A DNA stretch of 64,000 bases. Origin: Hoeflea_A sp965228785. GTDB lineage: Bacteria; Pseudomonadota; Alphaproteobacteria; Rhizobiales; Rhizobiaceae. The stretch spans positions 2,976,001 through 3,040,000 of the forward strand of contig CBDDIF010000001.1 of assembly GCA_965228785.1 (NCBI GenBank). The letters run 5' to 3'. Under the pieces are notes generated by a model. The model was given only the letters and a program-made list of their open reading frames with translations. It did no database searches and was not told the origin of the DNA. Shown piece by piece: positions 1 through 8,464 of this stretch (the first letter of the stretch is position 1; every line of letters starts with the position of its first letter). The translations under genes were made by a program, and so were the position numbers.

Positions 1-5
1 CAGCG

Positions 6-875
6 CTATAGATTGACTTCTGCCAGCGAGGCCCTTTGATCATCCGTCAGCGGCAGCAGAGGCGGCAAAACCCGTGCAAAAGCCGTTTCATTCAGCCGTC
101 CAGCCACGAGATGTTTCACCGCCGGCACCAGTGGATGGGAGGCGATCGAGCTGCGGCTTTCAGTTACGGAGGCGAGGGCGTCCACATTATTCGGGTCAGC
201 CCAAAGGTCCGCCGCGACAGGAGCGTTGATGTTTACGGTGGCCGAAATGCATCCGACATAGCCGTCAGCTGGCACGCGGGCGAGGGCGGTCTCGCTGCTC
301 GGGAAGACATCAAAGCCATCGATGTCAGCAATTCGGGCTGCATAGTCGAGATCACCTGAGCTGTCTTTCATGCCGACAATTCGATCGGGGAAGGCCGCCG
401 ATAGGCGAGCTGCCAGCTCCGCTGAAAAGGCAATGCCAGTCAGTTGCGGAAAATTGTACAGGTAGATCGGAATCGGAGCGTCCGCGGTGAGCGCTACCAG
501 GGTTTCGAACCAGGCAAAAAGCCCGTCATCGGAGACCGGTTTGTAATAGTAGGGTGGCAGCACGAGAGCTGCCTGAAAGCCGACATCATGGGCCAAGCGG
601 GTCAGGTCAACGGATGTGGGCAGGTCCGGCGTGCCGGTACCAACCATCAGCCGGTCCCTGGGAAGCGCTTTGGATGCGGCCTCCATCACCCTCTTTCGCT
701 GTGGTGCCGACAGGGAGTTGGCCTCGCCGGTGGTGCCCAGAACGTTCAGGCCGTCGCAGCCATTGTCCAGCGACCACCGGGTGTGCTTCAGGAAGAGATC
801 GCAATCGGGATCGCCCCGCTCATCGATCGGTGTCGGGACGGCGGCGATGACGCCGCGCAGCTTGGTATCACTCAT
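6..875 (-). CDS. DapA/NanA-family (DHDPS-like) aldolase or lyase
   Basis: A 289-residue (beta/alpha)8 class I aldolase of the dihydrodipicolinate synthase/N-acetylneuraminate lyase superfamily. Visible signatures are GTTGE at residues 47-51 (carboxylate binding), YNFP at 140-143 with the catalytic Tyr140, and GMKDSSG around Lys170, the Schiff-base lysine. Length is typical of the family. Its ATG overlaps the stop of the upstream ferredoxin gene by four bases, so translation is probably coupled. The family includes DapA, NanA, 2-keto-3-deoxy-gluconate aldolase and hydroxyproline-pathway lyases, and sequence alone does not tell which. A catabolic member acting on a 2-keto acid is more likely than DapA itself, because no lysine biosynthesis genes are near. 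Family assignment is firm; the substrate is open. Confidence 0.85.
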   Translation of the reverse strand: MSDTKLRGVIAAVPTPIDERGDPDCDLFLKHTRWSLDNGCDGLNVLGTTGEANSLSAPQRKRVMEAASKALPRDRLMVGTGTPDLPTSVDLTRLAHDVGFQAALVLPPYYYKPVSDDGLFAWFETLVALTADAPIPIYLYNFPQLTGIAFSAELAARLSAAFPDRIVGMKDSSGDLDYAARIADIDGFDVFPSSETALARVPADGYVGCISATVNINAPVAADLWADPNNVDALASVTESRSSIASHPLVPAVKHLVAGRLNETAFARVLPPLLPLTDDQRASLAEVNL

Positions 876-1243
876 TCAGAAGGTCCGTTCGCCGTTTGTG
901 CGGCCAGTTCGCTGTTGATGTCCTGCGGCAGCTCGGCGACGAAGGGGTGATCGGCATCGGTGCTGACCGATTCATCCCATCCGCCGGCCGCTCCAAGGCC
1001 CGAGACGTCATCATTGAAGAAGTCGCGGTTGATGGCCTCGTAGTGCTTGTACTTTTCCTGCAGTTCTCCGTCCCAAGTAATTGCATCGACGGGACAAATC
1101 GACAGGCAAAGACCGCAATTGATGCACTCGTCCGGGTGGATATAGAACATCCGCCCGCCCTCATAAATGCAATCGACCGGGCAGGCCAGGGTGCAGTCGC
1201 CATCCTTGATATCGACGCAAGGCTCGGTGATGATGTAAGCCAT
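872..1243 (-). CDS. fdxA: 7Fe-type ferredoxin
   Basis: A 123-residue ferredoxin. Cysteines lie at 9, 17, 21, 25, 40, 43, 46 and 50. The C9-x7-C17-x3-C21 spacing and the CxxCxxCxxxCP block match the [3Fe-4S][4Fe-4S] ferredoxins of the Azotobacter FdI/FdxA type: C9, C17 and C50 for the 3Fe cluster, and C21, C40, C43 and C46 for the 4Fe cluster. A roughly 70-residue acidic C-terminal extension follows, as is common in alphaproteobacterial FdxA. It is a cytoplasmic one-electron carrier. Its stop overlaps the start of the aldolase-like gene, an unexpected partner for a housekeeping ferredoxin, and that gene contains no redox motif. Confidence 0.9.
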   Translation of the reverse strand: MAYIITEPCVDIKDGDCTLACPVDCIYEGGRMFYIHPDECINCGLCLSICPVDAITWDGELQEKYKHYEAINRDFFNDDVSGLGAAGGWDESVSTDADHPFVAELPQDINSELAAQTANGPSE

Positions 1244-1388
1244 TCAGCGCGGGTTCCCAACGTTGTTCCGAGGCAAAACTACACGGCTGGGCGTTCTCAT
1301 AAAGAACTGAATTTCGTAAAGTGCGATGCCGGAACGGCAACGGTCTTTGGCGGATTTCCGCGTTGGTTTGATTCTGCTGTTTCGCCGA

Positions 1389-2069
1389 TCAGTGCATGCG
1401 GAGTTGCGGCAGCTGGCTGCGCGCGGTTTGCAGAAAACGGGTGAGTTCTTGTCCCAGGCTGGACTCGATATCGGCCTTCAGCTCGAGGTTGCCCGCACCG
1501 AGTTTTTGCAGGTCCTTGAATTGCCAGACGATGGCTCTCGTCGGTTCCAGAGCTTCAACTGTCACAGGAGCTACAAACTGCTCATCTTTGGAGAGATAGG
1601 CGGCTGATCCGAGGAATCGCCCGCCTTCAAGCGTGTCGACCTCTGCATCATTTTGCAGCACCTTAACCCTGCCAGTCGATAACAGCGTCAGGGACGTCAC
1701 GCCATGTCCCTGACTGAGGAGGACCGTTCCCTTTGGCACGGTCGTCCATTCTCCCAGATCGAACAATCGGCGCGCGTCGCGCTCGTCCACGTGGCGCAGC
1801 GCTGTTTCGCGAAGGCGCCGTTCCTCCTTGTTGAAGTGAACCGGTCTGCGTTCCATGAAGAGTTTTACGACCCAAAAGCCGTTGATGGAGATGAAAACGA
1901 GATTCCAGGCAATGGCTGTCCAAAGACTGTTCACCTGCAAATAATAATAGGGAAGGAGCAGGGCACCGCCGACGATGCTGAATATGCGCAGCCACAATAT
2001 GTCACGCACGGAATAGGAAGCGAGGTAGACGACATTGGCGACGCTGGCCAGTATATCGAGCCCGATCAT
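1389..2069 (-). CDS. Membrane-anchored cyclic-nucleotide-binding (Popeye-like) protein
   Basis: A 226-residue protein. The N-terminal 75 residues form two or three hydrophobic segments (an ILASVANVVYLASY stretch, then GGALLLPYYYLQV and IAWNLVFISINGFWVV). A cNMP-binding/Crp-like beta-roll follows, starting near EWTTVPKGTVLLSQG. This order matches Popeye-domain proteins and bacterial Popeye-like relatives. I chose ATG at 2069 because AAGGA lies about nine bases upstream; a longer reading back to 2129 lacks this support. No catalytic domain is visible, so it is probably a membrane sensor or adaptor that responds to a nucleotide or to membrane state. The ligand is unknown, and the beta-roll could be degenerate. 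Confidence 0.7.
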   Translation of the reverse strand: MIGLDILASVANVVYLASYSVRDILWLRIFSIVGGALLLPYYYLQVNSLWTAIAWNLVFISINGFWVVKLFMERRPVHFNKEERRLRETALRHVDERDARRLFDLGEWTTVPKGTVLLSQGHGVTSLTLLSTGRVKVLQNDAEVDTLEGGRFLGSAAYLSKDEQFVAPVTVEALEPTRAIVWQFKDLQKLGAGNLELKADIESSLGQELTRFLQTARSQLPQLRMH

Positions 2070-2168
2070 TGCTGCGGTCCTTCGGTCCGGGATGGGTAAA
2101 CCCGAACCATAGGCCAAGCTGGCACGCACTGAAAATGCGGATGTACCGAACTTCTTGAGCGTCGCGAA

Positions 2169-3185
2169 TTATCGGGTGGCGGTGTAGTCCAGCGTTCTGC
2201 CGTTCGCGTCGAACCGATAGATGCAATCCGCCTGCGGCGTCGCGTATATCCGGTCGTCGTCCTCGTAATTGTGTTGGCCGAACAGACGGATAGCGAACTG
2301 TCCGACCTTGTCGGATTCGGCGAACAGGATGGTGTCGGCGCCGAGATGCTCTGCATGGGTGATGTTCGCAGCCCATTCACCCTCGTTGCGGTCGACGCTG
2401 ATGTGCTCGGGACGAATGCCGATCGTCTTGGCGCTGCCATCGTCGAGACGCGAGGCATCAATGAAATTCATCTGCGGCGAACCGATGAAACCGGCAACAA
2501 ACTGATTGGCTGGGTTGTTGTACAATTCCATGGGCGAGCCGACCTGTTCGACATTACCGGCATTGAGGACCACGATCTTGTCGGCCAAGGTCATCGCCTC
2601 GACCTGGTCGTGGGTGACATAGATCATGGTGGCGCCGAGCTCGCGGTGCAGGCGAGCGATTTCGAGGCGGGTGTTGACGCGCAACGCCGCGTCGAGATTG
2701 GAAAGCGGTTCGTCGAACAGGAACAGCTCGGGATCGCGCACGACAGCGCGGCCGATGGCCACTCGCTGACGCTGGCCTCCGGACAGCTCCGAAGGAAAGC
2801 GCTCGAGATATTCCTCCAGCGACAGCATGCTGGAGGCCCGGTCAACTCGCTTGGCCACTTCGGCCGCCTGCAAACCGGCCTGCTTGATGCCAAGCGACAT
2901 GTTGTTTTTCACAGACAGATGCGGATAGAGCGCGTAGGTCTGGAATACCATGGCGATGCCACGCTTGGAGGGCGGCAGATGACCCACCGGGTCTCCGTCG
3001 ATGCGAACGGTCCCGGAGGTTGCGTCCTCCAGGCCGGCAATCACCCGCAGGAGGGTGGACTTCCCGCATCCTGATGGGCCCACAAAGATGACGAACTCGC
3101 CATTCTCGACGTCCAGGTCGATGCCCTTGAGAACCTCGACGTCCCCGAATGATTTGCGGATGTTTTCCAGTTTTAGCGAACCCAT
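2169..3185 (-). CDS. ABC sugar transporter ATP-binding subunit, MalK/UgpC family
   Basis: A 338-residue ATPase of a CUT1-type importer. It has Walker A GPSGCGKST (36-44), a Q-loop near residue 82, the signature LSGGQ (134-138), Walker B LFLFDEP (154-160) and a VTHDQ switch histidine. The C-terminal hundred residues form the TOBE/MOP-like regulatory domain typical of MalK/UgpC. It is the last gene of the murQ, binding protein, two permeases, oxidoreductase and ATPase run, separated by 28 bases from the oxidoreductase gene. Its job is to power uptake of the amino sugar handled by the upstream genes. Family certain; substrate inferred from neighbours. Confidence 0.93.
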   Translation of the reverse strand: MGSLKLENIRKSFGDVEVLKGIDLDVENGEFVIFVGPSGCGKSTLLRVIAGLEDATSGTVRIDGDPVGHLPPSKRGIAMVFQTYALYPHLSVKNNMSLGIKQAGLQAAEVAKRVDRASSMLSLEEYLERFPSELSGGQRQRVAIGRAVVRDPELFLFDEPLSNLDAALRVNTRLEIARLHRELGATMIYVTHDQVEAMTLADKIVVLNAGNVEQVGSPMELYNNPANQFVAGFIGSPQMNFIDASRLDDGSAKTIGIRPEHISVDRNEGEWAANITHAEHLGADTILFAESDKVGQFAIRLFGQHNYEDDDRIYATPQADCIYRFDANGRTLDYTATR

Positions 3186-3213
3186 CGGTCACGCCCTTCC
3201 ATTCTGCAACAAT

Positions 3214-4272
3214 TCAGAGCTTTATCGGCTGTCCCGTCCGCACGCTCTCGTCGGCGGCCAGGCACACCTCCAGTGACCGAACCGCATCTTCCATGTGGCG
3301 GGACAGATCGATGTCTTCCTGGATAGCCTTGAGAAAATAAGCCTGTTCGCGGTCGCACAGGCCCTGGTGGTCCGGTTCGCCTTCCATCGACAGCAATTCG
3401 TCCGGCGCGGTAAAATTGCCTTCGGCATCCATTTCAGCCCGGTGGACGCGGATCCGCTGGGTCTTTGTGTGGGTGTCGATGTCATCCGACTTGGCGCTTT
3501 CGTCCATGACGATCGAGACGCAACCATTCGGTGACATGATGTCTTTGACGAAGAAGGCCGTCTCCGAGATCATGGGCCCCCAACCGGCCTCATACCAGCC
3601 GACCGATCCGTCCTCAAACATCACCTGGAGATGGCCGTAATTGTACATCTGCGGACTGATCTCGTTCGACAGGCGAACTCCCATGCCCCTTACTTCCACC
3701 GGTCGGGCATCTGTCACCTGGCACATCACGTCGACATAGTGCACACCGCAATCGACAATCGGCGAGGTGGATTGCATGAGCTGCTTGTGCGTTTCCCAGG
3801 TCGGGCCGCTCGATTGCTGGTTCAGGTTCATGCGAAAGACGAACGGGCCGCCGAGCGCTCGGGCTTCCTCGATCAGCCGCATCCAGGATGGATGATGGCG
3901 CAGGATATAGCCGACCACAAGCTTGCGACCGTTCGCCTTTGCGCAATCAATGACGCGTCTGGCGTCGGCGACGGTGGTCGCCAGCGGCTTTTCGACGAAA
4001 ACATGCGCACCTGTCTCCATGGCGGCCGTGGCAAAATCAGCGTGACTGTCCGAGTAGGTGGCAATGCAGACGGCGTCCGGTTTCAGCTCGGAGATGGCCT
4101 CCGGCAACGACGGGCGGATTGAATGGTGCGCCAGATCGTCGGGCAGGGGGACTGCCGAGCGGTTGACCAGGGCTGCAATCTCGAAACCCGGATTGTGTTC
4201 GTAGGCAAGCGCGTGGCTGCGACCCATGTTGCCGAGACCGGCAACAATGATACGGATGGGCTCCTGGGTCAT
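3214..4272 (-). CDS. Gfo/Idh/MocA-family oxidoreductase
   Basis: A 352-residue NAD(P)-dependent oxidoreductase. The Rossmann motif AGLGNMG begins at about residue 10 and the conserved EKP lies near residue 93, followed by the family's C-terminal beta-sheet domain. The ATG at 4272 overlaps the stop of the permease gene in an ATGA junction, so I reject the longer reading back to 4467, which lies wholly inside the permease gene. Placed inside an amino-sugar importer operon, it may oxidise or epimerise a sugar or a modified amino sugar such as an anhydro or lactyl derivative. Which reaction is not visible. It is one of three Gfo/Idh/MocA enzymes in the window. Confidence 0.88.
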   Translation of the reverse strand: MTQEPIRIIVAGLGNMGRSHALAYEHNPGFEIAALVNRSAVPLPDDLAHHSIRPSLPEAISELKPDAVCIATYSDSHADFATAAMETGAHVFVEKPLATTVADARRVIDCAKANGRKLVVGYILRHHPSWMRLIEEARALGGPFVFRMNLNQQSSGPTWETHKQLMQSTSPIVDCGVHYVDVMCQVTDARPVEVRGMGVRLSNEISPQMYNYGHLQVMFEDGSVGWYEAGWGPMISETAFFVKDIMSPNGCVSIVMDESAKSDDIDTHTKTQRIRVHRAEMDAEGNFTAPDELLSMEGEPDHQGLCDREQAYFLKAIQEDIDLSRHMEDAVRSLEVCLAADESVRTGQPIKL

Positions 4273-5114
4273 TTGACCGCTCCTGCTGTGATGCCGCGAA
4301 TGAGCTGACGGGAGAAGATGACGTAGAGGACGAGGACCGGCAGGATTGCCAGCGAAAGCGCTGAGAGCACGGCGTTCCAGTTGGTGACGAATTGGCCGAT
4401 GAAGACCTGAGCACCCAAGGTCAGTGTTTTTGTTTCCTCCGCCGGTGCCAGAATCAGCGGGAACCAAAGGTCGTTCCAGATCGGGATCATGGTGAAGACG
4501 GCGACCGTTGCCATGGCCGGCCGAACCAGCGGCAGAACGAGCCGGAAGAAGATGCGGTATTCCGACAGGCCGTCGATGCGGCCGGCATCCTTCAAATCGG
4601 CCGAGACCTGGCGCATGAACTCCGACAGTATGAAGATGGCGAGCGGCAGCCCCTGTGCCGTATAGACGAGGATCAGCGCCGTCAGCGTGTTGACCAACCC
4701 ACTTGCGACCATGAGCTTGAGGATTGCCACCGTGCCCAATCTGATCGGGATCATGATCCCCAGCGCCAGGTAAAGCCCCATCAGCAGGTTTCCGCGGAAG
4801 CGGTATTCGGAAAGGGCGAAGGCGGCCATGGCACCAAACAGCAGGACGAAGAAAAGCGATGCGACCGTGACGGTCAGGCTGTTCTGGAAATAGAGAAAGA
4901 AATCACCCTGTGCGAGCACGGTTTCATAGCCGATCAGGCTGAACGTTTCCTGATCCGGCAAAGACAGCGGTGAACGGAAGATCGCCTTGCGGGACTTGAA
5001 GGAGTTGATGACGATCACGACGACCGGAAAGAGCGCGATGATCGTGTAAGTCGCGAGAATGGCGTGGGCAGCGAAGCTTCGGCCGAAGGGTGATGTGGCG
5101 CGATTCATGGTCAC
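4269..5114 (-). CDS. ABC sugar transporter inner-membrane permease, MalG type
   Basis: A 281-residue integral membrane protein with about six transmembrane segments (for example AHAILATYTIIALFPVVVIV near the N-terminus). It carries the MalG-type EAA loop (DAGRIDGLSEYRIFFRLVLP) that contacts the ATPase. It is the second permease of the CUT1 importer and pairs with the MalF-type gene four bases upstream. Its stop overlaps the start of the oxidoreductase gene. With the binding protein and the MalK-like ATPase it completes an importer that, from the adjacent murQ, probably takes up MurNAc, GlcNAc or a related muropeptide sugar. Confidence 0.92.
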   Translation of the reverse strand: MTMNRATSPFGRSFAAHAILATYTIIALFPVVVIVINSFKSRKAIFRSPLSLPDQETFSLIGYETVLAQGDFFLYFQNSLTVTVASLFFVLLFGAMAAFALSEYRFRGNLLMGLYLALGIMIPIRLGTVAILKLMVASGLVNTLTALILVYTAQGLPLAIFILSEFMRQVSADLKDAGRIDGLSEYRIFFRLVLPLVRPAMATVAVFTMIPIWNDLWFPLILAPAEETKTLTLGAQVFIGQFVTNWNAVLSALSLAILPVLVLYVIFSRQLIRGITAGAVK

Positions 5115-5118
5115 CGTC

Positions 5119-6048
5119 CTAGAACTGGTAGCGGCGCAGCCGCGTCTGAATGCCGAAGAGATATATCGAGACGCCGACCAGGATGATGAGGAACATCAGC
5201 GACGCGATGGCCGAACCCATATTCGGGTCACCGATCTGCAACTGAAACCCAAAGAAGGTGCGATAGAGGAACGTGCCAAGAATGTCGGTTGCATAGTTCG
5301 GGCCGGCCAGTGCGCCCTGGGATGAGTAAATCAGGTCGAAGGCGTTGAAATTGCCGACGAAGGTCAGGATCGAAATGATGCCGATGGACGGAAGCACCAA
5401 CGGTAGTTTGATTTTCCAGAACTGCTTCATTCCGGTGATTCCGTCGCACTCAGCGGCTTCGAGAATCTCATCGGGGATGGACAGCAACGCTGCATAGATC
5501 AGCATCATTGGTATGCCGATGAACTGCCATACGGAGATGAGTCCAAGCGTTGTCAGTGCATATTCCGGTTTGCCGAGCCAGGGTGCGAAAAGGCTCTTCA
5601 GACCCACAGCGCTCAACAGATCGGGCGCGATTCCCCAGAGCGGACTGAGGATCAGTTTCCAGACAAAGCCAACAATGACGAAGGAAAGGATGGTCGGCAC
5701 AAAAATAGCGGTGCGGTAGAAGGCGGCGAAACGGAGCTTCGGACTGGAAAGCAGCGCGGCGAACAGGATGCCCAGCGGATTTTGCACCAGCATGTGGATG
5801 ACGAAGAACCAGGTGTTGTTGCCAAGCGCGTTCCAGAAGGAGTCCGACCAGCGCGGGTCGCCGAGCAATATGCGGAAGTTGTCGAGGCCGACAAAAACCT
5901 GCTGTTGGTCAACCTCGCGAAACAACGATAGCTGCAGGGTCCCGAACAACGGGATGATCATGATGGCCGTATAGACAAGCACCGCTGGTGCCAGAAACAC
6001 GGCAATGTGCCAACGGATCGGCTTTTTCTGTATTTCGGTGTCGCTCAC
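5119..6048 (-). CDS. ABC sugar transporter inner-membrane permease, MalF type
   Basis: A 309-residue permease with a short cytoplasmic N-terminus, a first membrane helix at roughly residues 15-35, a periplasmic loop and five more helices. The EAA motif (EAAECDGITGMKQFWKIKLP) is clear near residue 200. It forms the heterodimeric channel with the MalG-type protein encoded four bases downstream. It lies 63 bases after the binding-protein gene, and the gap holds a perfect 11-bp stem-loop that probably lowers permease expression relative to the binding protein. Confidence 0.92.
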   Translation of the reverse strand: MSDTEIQKKPIRWHIAVFLAPAVLVYTAIMIIPLFGTLQLSLFREVDQQQVFVGLDNFRILLGDPRWSDSFWNALGNNTWFFVIHMLVQNPLGILFAALLSSPKLRFAAFYRTAIFVPTILSFVIVGFVWKLILSPLWGIAPDLLSAVGLKSLFAPWLGKPEYALTTLGLISVWQFIGIPMMLIYAALLSIPDEILEAAECDGITGMKQFWKIKLPLVLPSIGIISILTFVGNFNAFDLIYSSQGALAGPNYATDILGTFLYRTFFGFQLQIGDPNMGSAIASLMFLIILVGVSIYLFGIQTRLRRYQF

Positions 6049-6073
6049 GATCAGTCCGCCTGTGCAACGGGAT

Positions 6074-6099
6074 GCGGACCGGCCGTTTGGCCGGTCCGC
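6074..6099. terminator. Perfect 11-bp stem-loop between binding protein and permease genes
   Basis: Arms GCGGACCGGCC and GGCCGGTCCGC flank a four-base loop. There is no T-run on the minus-strand side, so it is more likely an mRNA-stabilising or attenuating hairpin than a full terminator. It fits the usual excess of binding protein over membrane components. Confidence 0.75.
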
Positions 6100-6111
6100 G
6101 GGCTTTAGGTT

Positions 6112-7368
6112 CTACTGGTGCGGTGCGTACCAGCTGGCCAGACCGTCCTGCAGACGCTTGCCGGCATCGGCGGCGCTTTCGCTGCCGCGGATCACATTGG
6201 CGGACGCGTTCCAGGTCTCGTTCTCCAGGTTCGGCGTGCCACGCGACAGAATCTGGTAGGTCGATCGGATGGTCGAGTTGCACTTTCCGCGCCAGGACAC
6301 GAATTCCTGGGCCAGTGGATCTTCCATGCTCACATTGTGATCCGACAGTGAGAAGAAGCCGGGCAGGGCATTGGCATAAAGCGAAGCGAATTCATCCGAT
6401 CCTACCCAGTTGAGGAAGGTCTTTGCCGCTTCCGGGTTCTCGGTCTTCGTGTTCATGCCGATGGCAATATCCGTATGGTCGGATATGTAGCAGTCGTCGC
6501 CGGCATTGGGGACCGGCGGCGGGAAGGCGCCCATTTCGAAATCGGCCAGATTGTTGAAGCCGGAGATTTCCCAGGAGCCTGCCGGATAGATGGCGGCACG
6601 GCCCAGGGTGAACATGTTCTGGCTATCCGGATAAGTCTGGGCCTCGAAACCGTCACCGAGATAGTCCTTCCAGCGGGCCAGTGTTTCATAGGGCTGGATC
6701 CAGACATCATCGGTCAGCTTCTGGTCGCCAGAGATCAGCGCCAGCCGGCCTTCTTCGCCCTTCCAGTAGTTGGGACCGATGTTCTGGTAGCCCATAGTGG
6801 CAGCTTCCCATTGGTCGTTTGTGCCCATGGCCATCGGAATGTAGCCGCCGTCTGCCTTGATCTTGTCGAGAGCGGCGAAAAGCTCGGCTTCGGTGGTCGG
6901 AACGGCAAGCCCAAGTTCTTCAAAGGCGTCCTTGTTGTAGATGAAACCGTGGATCACCGATGCCATCGGAACACAGAACTGTGCGGAACCGTCATCCGTC
7001 GACCAGCCCGACTTGGCAACACTGGAAAAATTCTTCATGCCGTCCAGGTCGGTGACCGGGGCAAGGTGGCCGGCGTCGTAAAGCGCCAGTGAGGCGTCGA
7101 ACGGACGGCAGGTGATCAGGTCACCGGCAGAGCCCGCATCGAGCTTGGAATTGAGCACGCCGTTATATTCGGCCGGAGCCGACGGGGTGAATTTCACCTT
7201 GATGCCCGGATGCTTGGCCTCGAACGCCGGGATGATCTTCTGTTGCCAGATTTCCAGGTCGTCATTGCGCCAGCTTTCGATCGTCAGCGTGACGTCCTGC
7301 GCGTTGGCAAGGCCGGCGCTGGCCAGCACTGTCGACGCCAGGAGGAGTCCGGTGAGTGTTTTTTTCAT
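6112..7368 (-). CDS. Extracellular sugar-binding protein of ABC importer (SBP family 1)
   Basis: A 418-residue periplasmic binding protein. The first 23 residues are a Sec signal peptide (MKKTLTGLLLASTVLASAG...ANA, cleaved before QDVTL). The mature chain has the MalE-like two-lobe architecture of CUT1 binding proteins, with SAPAEYNGVLNSKLDAG near residue 65 and the family motif AIYPAGSWEISGF near residue 250. It lies 26 bases downstream of murQ in the same operon, so the likely ligand is N-acetylmuramic acid, N-acetylglucosamine or a small peptidoglycan saccharide. Ligand inferred from context only. Confidence 0.92.
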   Translation of the reverse strand: MKKTLTGLLLASTVLASAGLANAQDVTLTIESWRNDDLEIWQQKIIPAFEAKHPGIKVKFTPSAPAEYNGVLNSKLDAGSAGDLITCRPFDASLALYDAGHLAPVTDLDGMKNFSSVAKSGWSTDDGSAQFCVPMASVIHGFIYNKDAFEELGLAVPTTEAELFAALDKIKADGGYIPMAMGTNDQWEAATMGYQNIGPNYWKGEEGRLALISGDQKLTDDVWIQPYETLARWKDYLGDGFEAQTYPDSQNMFTLGRAAIYPAGSWEISGFNNLADFEMGAFPPPVPNAGDDCYISDHTDIAIGMNTKTENPEAAKTFLNWVGSDEFASLYANALPGFFSLSDHNVSMEDPLAQEFVSWRGKCNSTIRSTYQILSRGTPNLENETWNASANVIRGSESAADAGKRLQDGLASWYAPHQ

Positions 7369-7394
7369 GATGGGTTCTCCCTGTTGATGCGCCG

Positions 7395-8318
7395 TCAGGC
7401 GCGTTGCTGCTCAGGGCCGTGGCCCTGATCAAGTGCGGCCAATGCAGACCGTACGTTCTGGTTGCTGCTGTCGAGCATTTGCTCGGCAGCGCTGATATCC
7501 GCGGCTCCCGCGGCAATGAGAATAGCGAGCTTGACCGAACCGTTTGTCCGGCTGAGACTGCTGAGTGCCGTCGCTTCGTCACATTGGCCGAGTGACGCAA
7601 CGATGCGCGCCGCGCGCGCTTCCAGCTTGGCGTTGTCGGCAACGACATTGACCATATGTCCGTCGACGACATGGCCCAGTTCAAAGGCCATCAGGGTCGA
7701 CATGAAATTAAGGGCAACCTTCTGGGCTGTTCCCGCGCCCATGCGCGTCGAGCCGGCAATGAGTTCGGGAGGTGTGGGCAGATAAATGGCGACGTCCGCA
7801 TCCGTGAGCAGGGGCGCGCCTTCGTTGTTGGCTATTCCGATCGTGCGTGCGCCCTTTTCTGCCGCCCGACGGAGCGCGGCAACGGCATAAGGGGTGGAGC
7901 CACTGGCGGAAACAGCGATCAGACAGTCTCCTGCGGACAGGCCACTTGCATCAATGTCACCGACACCCAATGTCTCGCTGTCTTCGGGGCCGCCGAAGAA
8001 GGTGTCGAGGCTGGGCATTCCTCCCGCGAACAGAATTGCAATGCGGTCACGGGCTATGCCGAAAGTGCCGGGAAGTTCCAGCGCATCGGAGAGGGCCATC
8101 AGGCCGGAACTGCCGGCTGCTGCGTAAATCAACCGATGTCCTTCGCGCAACGCAGATGCTGCCAAGGATGCCGCGGCGACGATTCCCGGGGCCGCCTCCT
8201 GCACAGACCTGACGGCTTCGATCTGCCCATCAAAAAGGGCGGCGAAAATCTCATCCGCTGCCAGCAGATCCAGACCGTGGGATCGGTCATGCAGTCGTTC
8301 GGTCTTAATATCGCCCAT
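7395..8318 (-). CDS. murQ: N-acetylmuramic acid 6-phosphate etherase
   Basis: A 307-residue SIS-domain protein matching MurQ in length and layout. It has an N-terminal TERLHDRSHGLDLL (cf. the MurQ TExRNP...iD start), RLIYAAAGSSG around residue 62, the long glycine-rich ISVSASGSTPYA segment, GSTRMGAGTAQKVALNF near residue 190, and a C-terminal small helical domain. MurQ removes D-lactate from MurNAc-6-phosphate to give GlcNAc-6-phosphate in the cytoplasm. The substrate would be formed by the divergently encoded kinase, and the product handed to NagA at 11.2 kb. The start has a strong AAGGAGG. Arg of the usual GTSGR motif is replaced (GSSGL), a small departure. Confidence 0.88.
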   Translation of the reverse strand: MGDIKTERLHDRSHGLDLLAADEIFAALFDGQIEAVRSVQEAAPGIVAAASLAASALREGHRLIYAAAGSSGLMALSDALELPGTFGIARDRIAILFAGGMPSLDTFFGGPEDSETLGVGDIDASGLSAGDCLIAVSASGSTPYAVAALRRAAEKGARTIGIANNEGAPLLTDADVAIYLPTPPELIAGSTRMGAGTAQKVALNFMSTLMAFELGHVVDGHMVNVVADNAKLEARAARIVASLGQCDEATALSSLSRTNGSVKLAILIAAGAADISAAEQMLDSSNQNVRSALAALDQGHGPEQQRA

Positions 8319-8336
8319 CGGGTTCCTCCTTAGTCA

Positions 8337-8364
8337 ATAATGCCAAAAAAATACCAATTGTCCA
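8337..8364 (-). promoter_or_regulatory. Probable murQ promoter with embedded GntR half-site
   Basis: On the minus strand, TGGACA (8364-8359) and CATTAT (8342-8337) are separated by 16 bases and form a plausible sigma-70 promoter for murQ. The spacer begins with ATTGGTATT (8358-8350), the same element found in the divergent kinase promoter. By position it is the likely operator of the GntR regulator encoded at 9381. Confidence 0.5.
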
Positions 8365-8464
8365 GAAGTGGTTTACAATTTCCTGAAGAGTGCTCGATTG
8401 GTTATAATTTTTAGGTAATTAAATCAACTAGTTAATTTGGGGACAAAAATTTTCGGAATTGGGC

